DNA of 64,000 bases. Source: Theobroma cacao (taxonomy: Eukaryota; Streptophyta; Magnoliopsida; Malvales; Malvaceae). The stretch covers positions 7,369,562 to 7,433,561 of the forward strand of contig NC_030858.1 in the NCBI RefSeq assembly GCF_000208745.1, read 5' to 3'. The position numbers were made by a program, and so were the translations under genes. A model generated the notes under the pieces. It ran no database searches and was not told the origin of the DNA. It saw nothing but the letters and a program-made list of their open reading frames with translations. Shown here piece by piece: positions 61,001 through 64,000 of this stretch (its first letter is position 1; each line of letters begins with the position of its first letter).

Positions 61001-63358
61001 CTTCTCGTCGCCATCCCCATTCAAAGGAAGACCATATGTCATTGTAAAAAGATCCTCCTCCTGTCAAATGAAACAATGTGTTCAAAACTGACCTTGTAGT
61101 TTTAATCACAATATAAAGAACTATAACCAATGAACAATGAATGTGAATGCAGTACAAGCTCTTCTGCCACTGAAATATGAGATAATATTTTGAAATGGAG
61201 AGTAATCACACAAATCACACAAGAAGTACACTGAAAAATTCTCATCTACCCAGCCCCACCATTTTCTACACAACCCAAAATTCTTTTATTTTTTACAAGG
61301 ACCAATTATTTTGTTATTTTGTTTGTATATATCTGATACCTTCAATATCAGAACTAGAGGAGAACTTCAAAATACTTTTTAATCTTAATCTTAAAAAACA
61401 GATTATGAATAATGTCATCCATGATAATTTTGCTTAAGAATATTGTGAAAAACTGAAACCTATGACTTTTTTCCTTCCAAATGAAAAGAGGCAAAAAGAG
61501 TTGTTGGAATACTTTACTTCATGTGTACGTGCATCTGAAACAACTGACACAACTGCCTTGCAGGTTGCGCGTATAACTCTGCAATAAGAATGCAGTAAGG
61601 CATGTGAAGTTGTCCTATCAAGCCTCAAAAGATAGATGCATGAAAAGACAGTTTGCGCCAAGGAATGACCCTTATGCCATGCTGCCTGCCATGAAAGATT
61701 ACAATTTAGATAAAAGAAGAGAAACAGAACATATAGGGGGCTATCTAGCATAGAGAGAGACATGTATACTGACAGAACAAGTAAAAGTACGAAATCATTA
61801 TTCAGTGAAGCATATAACTTTTCATCCATTATCTCCCTTTCCGGAGAAGCCTTGAATACACATAAAATGAGGAAAAAATCTCATTCCATGTGCATCATAC
61901 TTATTTTGGAAGCATCTAGCGCATTTTGACATGTGTGAGATAAATCCAAGACTAACCGAAACAGCCATATATGAGCCATATAGTGCAACAACAAATTGAA
62001 CTAAGAATGAAGAAGTTAATACCTCACAAGCTAGAAGATGGTCCATAATATCAATAGTGCATTGGACATCAATAGTGCTGTCAAGGCTAATAGGAATTGG
62101 AGCAGCACCATTTTCAATGGCCTCATCGATAGAATAGTATCTACAAACAATACCTGAATCCATCTTTGGATCCATTATCTAATAACAATAAACAAAACTT
62201 GTCAATAAAGCCCAAAAGAGCATATATTTTCAATAGATAAAAATAGATAGGAAACATAAATCTGGAAAAGCTTAGCACATCTAAGCAAGAAAAAGAATGT
62301 CAATAAAAAACGTATTAAATGGGAGTACTTCTTACTTATGTCAGATTTATGGAAGTAACGACAGCACTTGAGGTTTGAGAATAAATTCAAGCATGTATAA
62401 GACCATTGCAACACACCCTCATGCGGAAATATGCTAATAGCACGTATTCCCACAAGGTACATTAAGTTGTCAAAGCGGAAATGGCAACAAAAGATCCCAA
62501 AGTATCATCTTAAGTAAGAAAATGGTAACTTCCAACCCACTAACAAAATTAGAAAAGAAATCACATTAAGATTGATCAATAATCAAGATGTAGCAATACC
62601 TCTAAAGCAGACATGGCAGCAAAAAGATTGAAATTATCCCCGTGAATGAGCTCTCCATCTCTAAGACCTGTGATCACCAAACATTGCTGAAGAGCTAAGT
62701 GGCAATGCCAAACCCAGAAAATAAAATTAAAACAATAAGGTAGTTATCATTTGAAAACACCCACATTTGCACTCCATATTTTGCATAGCTTGACAACAGC
62801 AACAATAGCAGATTTAGTTGAAAAAAAACTTTGAAAATACAAAGTTCGCTTGTTAATAATTTTCTTGCTTTATGTGATCACCCAAAATATGAATATATTC
62901 TTCAAGGAGAAAGCCTTAAATCTCATAATGCCAATACCTTCTCTTTTCCCTACCTATGCTCTCCTACCAAAACAATAACTTTCTACCCTTCACTTACTAA
63001 AGAAACTTACAAAAAAAAAAAAGCAATATTTTTACGAATACAAATAAACCCCAGTGTTTAGCAATTCACTGTTAGATCTCCAATTAAAAAGCTTACCAGA
63101 AAAGAACAAACATAAAAAAACACAAAAAAAAAACTTTTCCTCTCTTTCTTTTTACTTTTTTTTTCTCAGCAACCAAACACAGTTTTAAGGGGGAGGGGGG
63201 ACAACGAGAGATATGTGGGGGGAGATTGAACCTCTACAGGCGGCTTCAAGGAGAGGCGAAGCGTCGGCCCAGACAGTGTTGTCGCTGGCAGGAATGGAGG
63301 TAAGCTTCGGAGCGTGGCCTGCCATGGACGCTTCCTCTGAAACTGCCCTATCAGCCAT
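55045..63358 (-). CDS. NAA35: N-alpha-acetyltransferase 35, NatC auxiliary subunit (MAK10 homologue)
   Basis: Sixteen in-frame exons give 724 aa, the usual size: 63358-63232, 62667-62600, 62178-62023, 61685-61518, 61060-60910, 60191-60112, 59695-59438, 59353-59210, 58473-58339, 57963-57865, 57400-57344, 56697-56493, 56206-56088, 55829-55761, 55516-55418, 55284-55045. NAA35 is the large non-catalytic subunit of cytosolic NatC; it anchors catalytic NAA30 to ribosomes for acetylation of Met-Leu/Ile/Phe/Trp N-termini. Diagnostic sequence is [20 protein letters not shown], then [20 protein letters not shown] (Mak10 N-domain, about residues 45-90), [40 protein letters not shown] and [20 protein letters not shown]. 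All introns are GT-AG and phases match. An upstream in-frame ATG at 63514 would add 52 residues; I chose 63358 because MADRAVSEE begins the plausible conserved start. The gene appears intact. Confidence 0.95.
56356..56386 (+). other. G-run cluster with quadruplex potential in NAA35 intron 12
   Basis: Six runs of three or more G (56356-58, 56360-63, 56365-68, 56370-73, 56375-77, 56379-83) are separated by single T. This is on the strand opposite to the NAA35 transcript, so the DNA could form a G-quadruplex while the pre-mRNA is C-rich. The tract follows a T-run. Confidence 0.75.
56918..57211. repeat. Tandem duplication (159-bp period) in NAA35 intron 11
   Basis: Block 56918-57052 ('accctggaggtcccaatttt' through 'gagattatctccagca') recurs at 57077-57209 with few differences. 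The period is 159 bases. Both lie in the intron between the exons at 57400-57344 and 56697-56493. The high identity suggests a recent local duplication. Confidence 0.9.
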
Positions 63359-64000
63359 TTGTTTTGAGTTTTCACTTCTTTTTTCCGAATTTGCGAATAT
63401 CTGTTCTGCTGTGGAACAGGAATAGTGAGGACTTTGGCTTTGGTTGATGATGCTCTTTTCAGCCTTCGCCTGGCTTTGAGACAAGAACAAGAATCCTCGT
63501 AACCAACACACCATAACTGAGACTGAGAGGGTTTAGGGCATCTTTTTGGGTCGGGCCGGGTCCCCGTTTCACTCATCTTGGTCCATCTCAATCATTTTTT
63601 GGAGTCTAATATCTTAACATGTTTTTTTTTAAATATAAAACTATATATCTAAATAAAAACAATTATTATAATTAAATAATGGTACAATTATTATATATAG
63701 TGTAATACGTCAAGCCTCGTGATTATCGGTTTTTACTTTCTTTTTTTTCAAAAGATATCATTTTATGAATATAATTATGCGAAAATCTGAAAAGAAGAGC
63801 CACTATATATACAATTTAATACAGCAACTGAAATTTCATTTTCTTTTGTCTCTCTCAAATTTCTTTACCAGTATATAGTAATGTAGCCACACCTTAGTTG
63901 ATGATACAATCATATAATTAACATGTAATAATGACAAACCAATTAAAGCAAAAAAACAAAAAAAAGTTGAGCTGCCTACAAGCTTTACAGCAGTATGAAA
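63359..64000. other. NAA35 5' leader and promoter side
   Basis: On the minus strand the bases just upstream of the start form the leader. An alternative in-frame ATG lies at 63514. Beyond about 63600 the sequence is AT-rich with no gene recognised before the window ends. Confidence 0.5.

Noticed and set aside
44278..63358. Conserved synteny of the host genes with one Arabidopsis segment
   Set aside because: The best Arabidopsis counterparts I recall for these genes lie in different chromosome regions. I could not support collinearity without a search.

Overview
The window looks like nuclear DNA of a flowering plant, most likely a eudicot. The genes are intron-rich with GT-AG junctions, the spacers are very AT-rich, and the repeats are plant-type: a Helitron, Copia remnants, long LTRs and a tRNA-derived SINE. 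The encoded proteins belong to plant versions of their families. I cannot name the species. One run of 898 N (7969-8866) and one single N (15602) are assembly gaps.

The left third (1-19.5 kb) is a nest of decayed mobile elements with no intact host gene. A plus-strand Helitron runs from left of about 424 to a 3' hairpin ending near 9587. Its Rep/Pif1-helicase gene is broken by stops and frameshifts. A long solo LTR (6596-9299, target duplication TTGGT) sits in its 3' part. A second copy of the same LTR family lies in the opposite orientation (13155-16444, duplication ATGGG) and splits a minus-strand Copia element. A third partial copy fills 1-423. A separate Copia gag scrap lies at 9922-10489.

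At 19.6-21.3 kb lies a minus-strand ankyrin/PGG-type pseudogene with several frame breaks. From 23 kb the window becomes genic. On the plus strand are a SPOC-domain protein (22985-27032, 573 aa as modelled) and a large four-MATH/coiled-coil protein (29063-38533, 9 exons, 1558 aa). On the minus strand are a BSD-domain protein (39247-42506, 3 exons, 412 aa), an ANTH/AP180-type clathrin assembly protein (44278-49290, 15 exons, 542 aa) and the NatC auxiliary subunit NAA35/MAK10 (55045-63358, 16 exons, 724 aa). All gene models were spliced by eye from frame continuity, homology and splice motifs. Every junction keeps the frame.

The host genes do not form a pathway: they cover a probable transcription/RNA-linked SPOC protein, a MATH scaffold, a BSD protein, endocytic clathrin assembly and co-translational N-terminal acetylation. 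Between 50 and 55 kb is a gene-poor AT-rich spacer with a three-unit array of about 120 bp. I found no CRISPR, no operon and no evidence of a new multi-gene system. The items most worth checking are the nested insertions with intact target duplications, the short SPOC protein, the divergent four-MATH protein, the SINE with a 19-bp duplication, and the unusual repeats inside introns.
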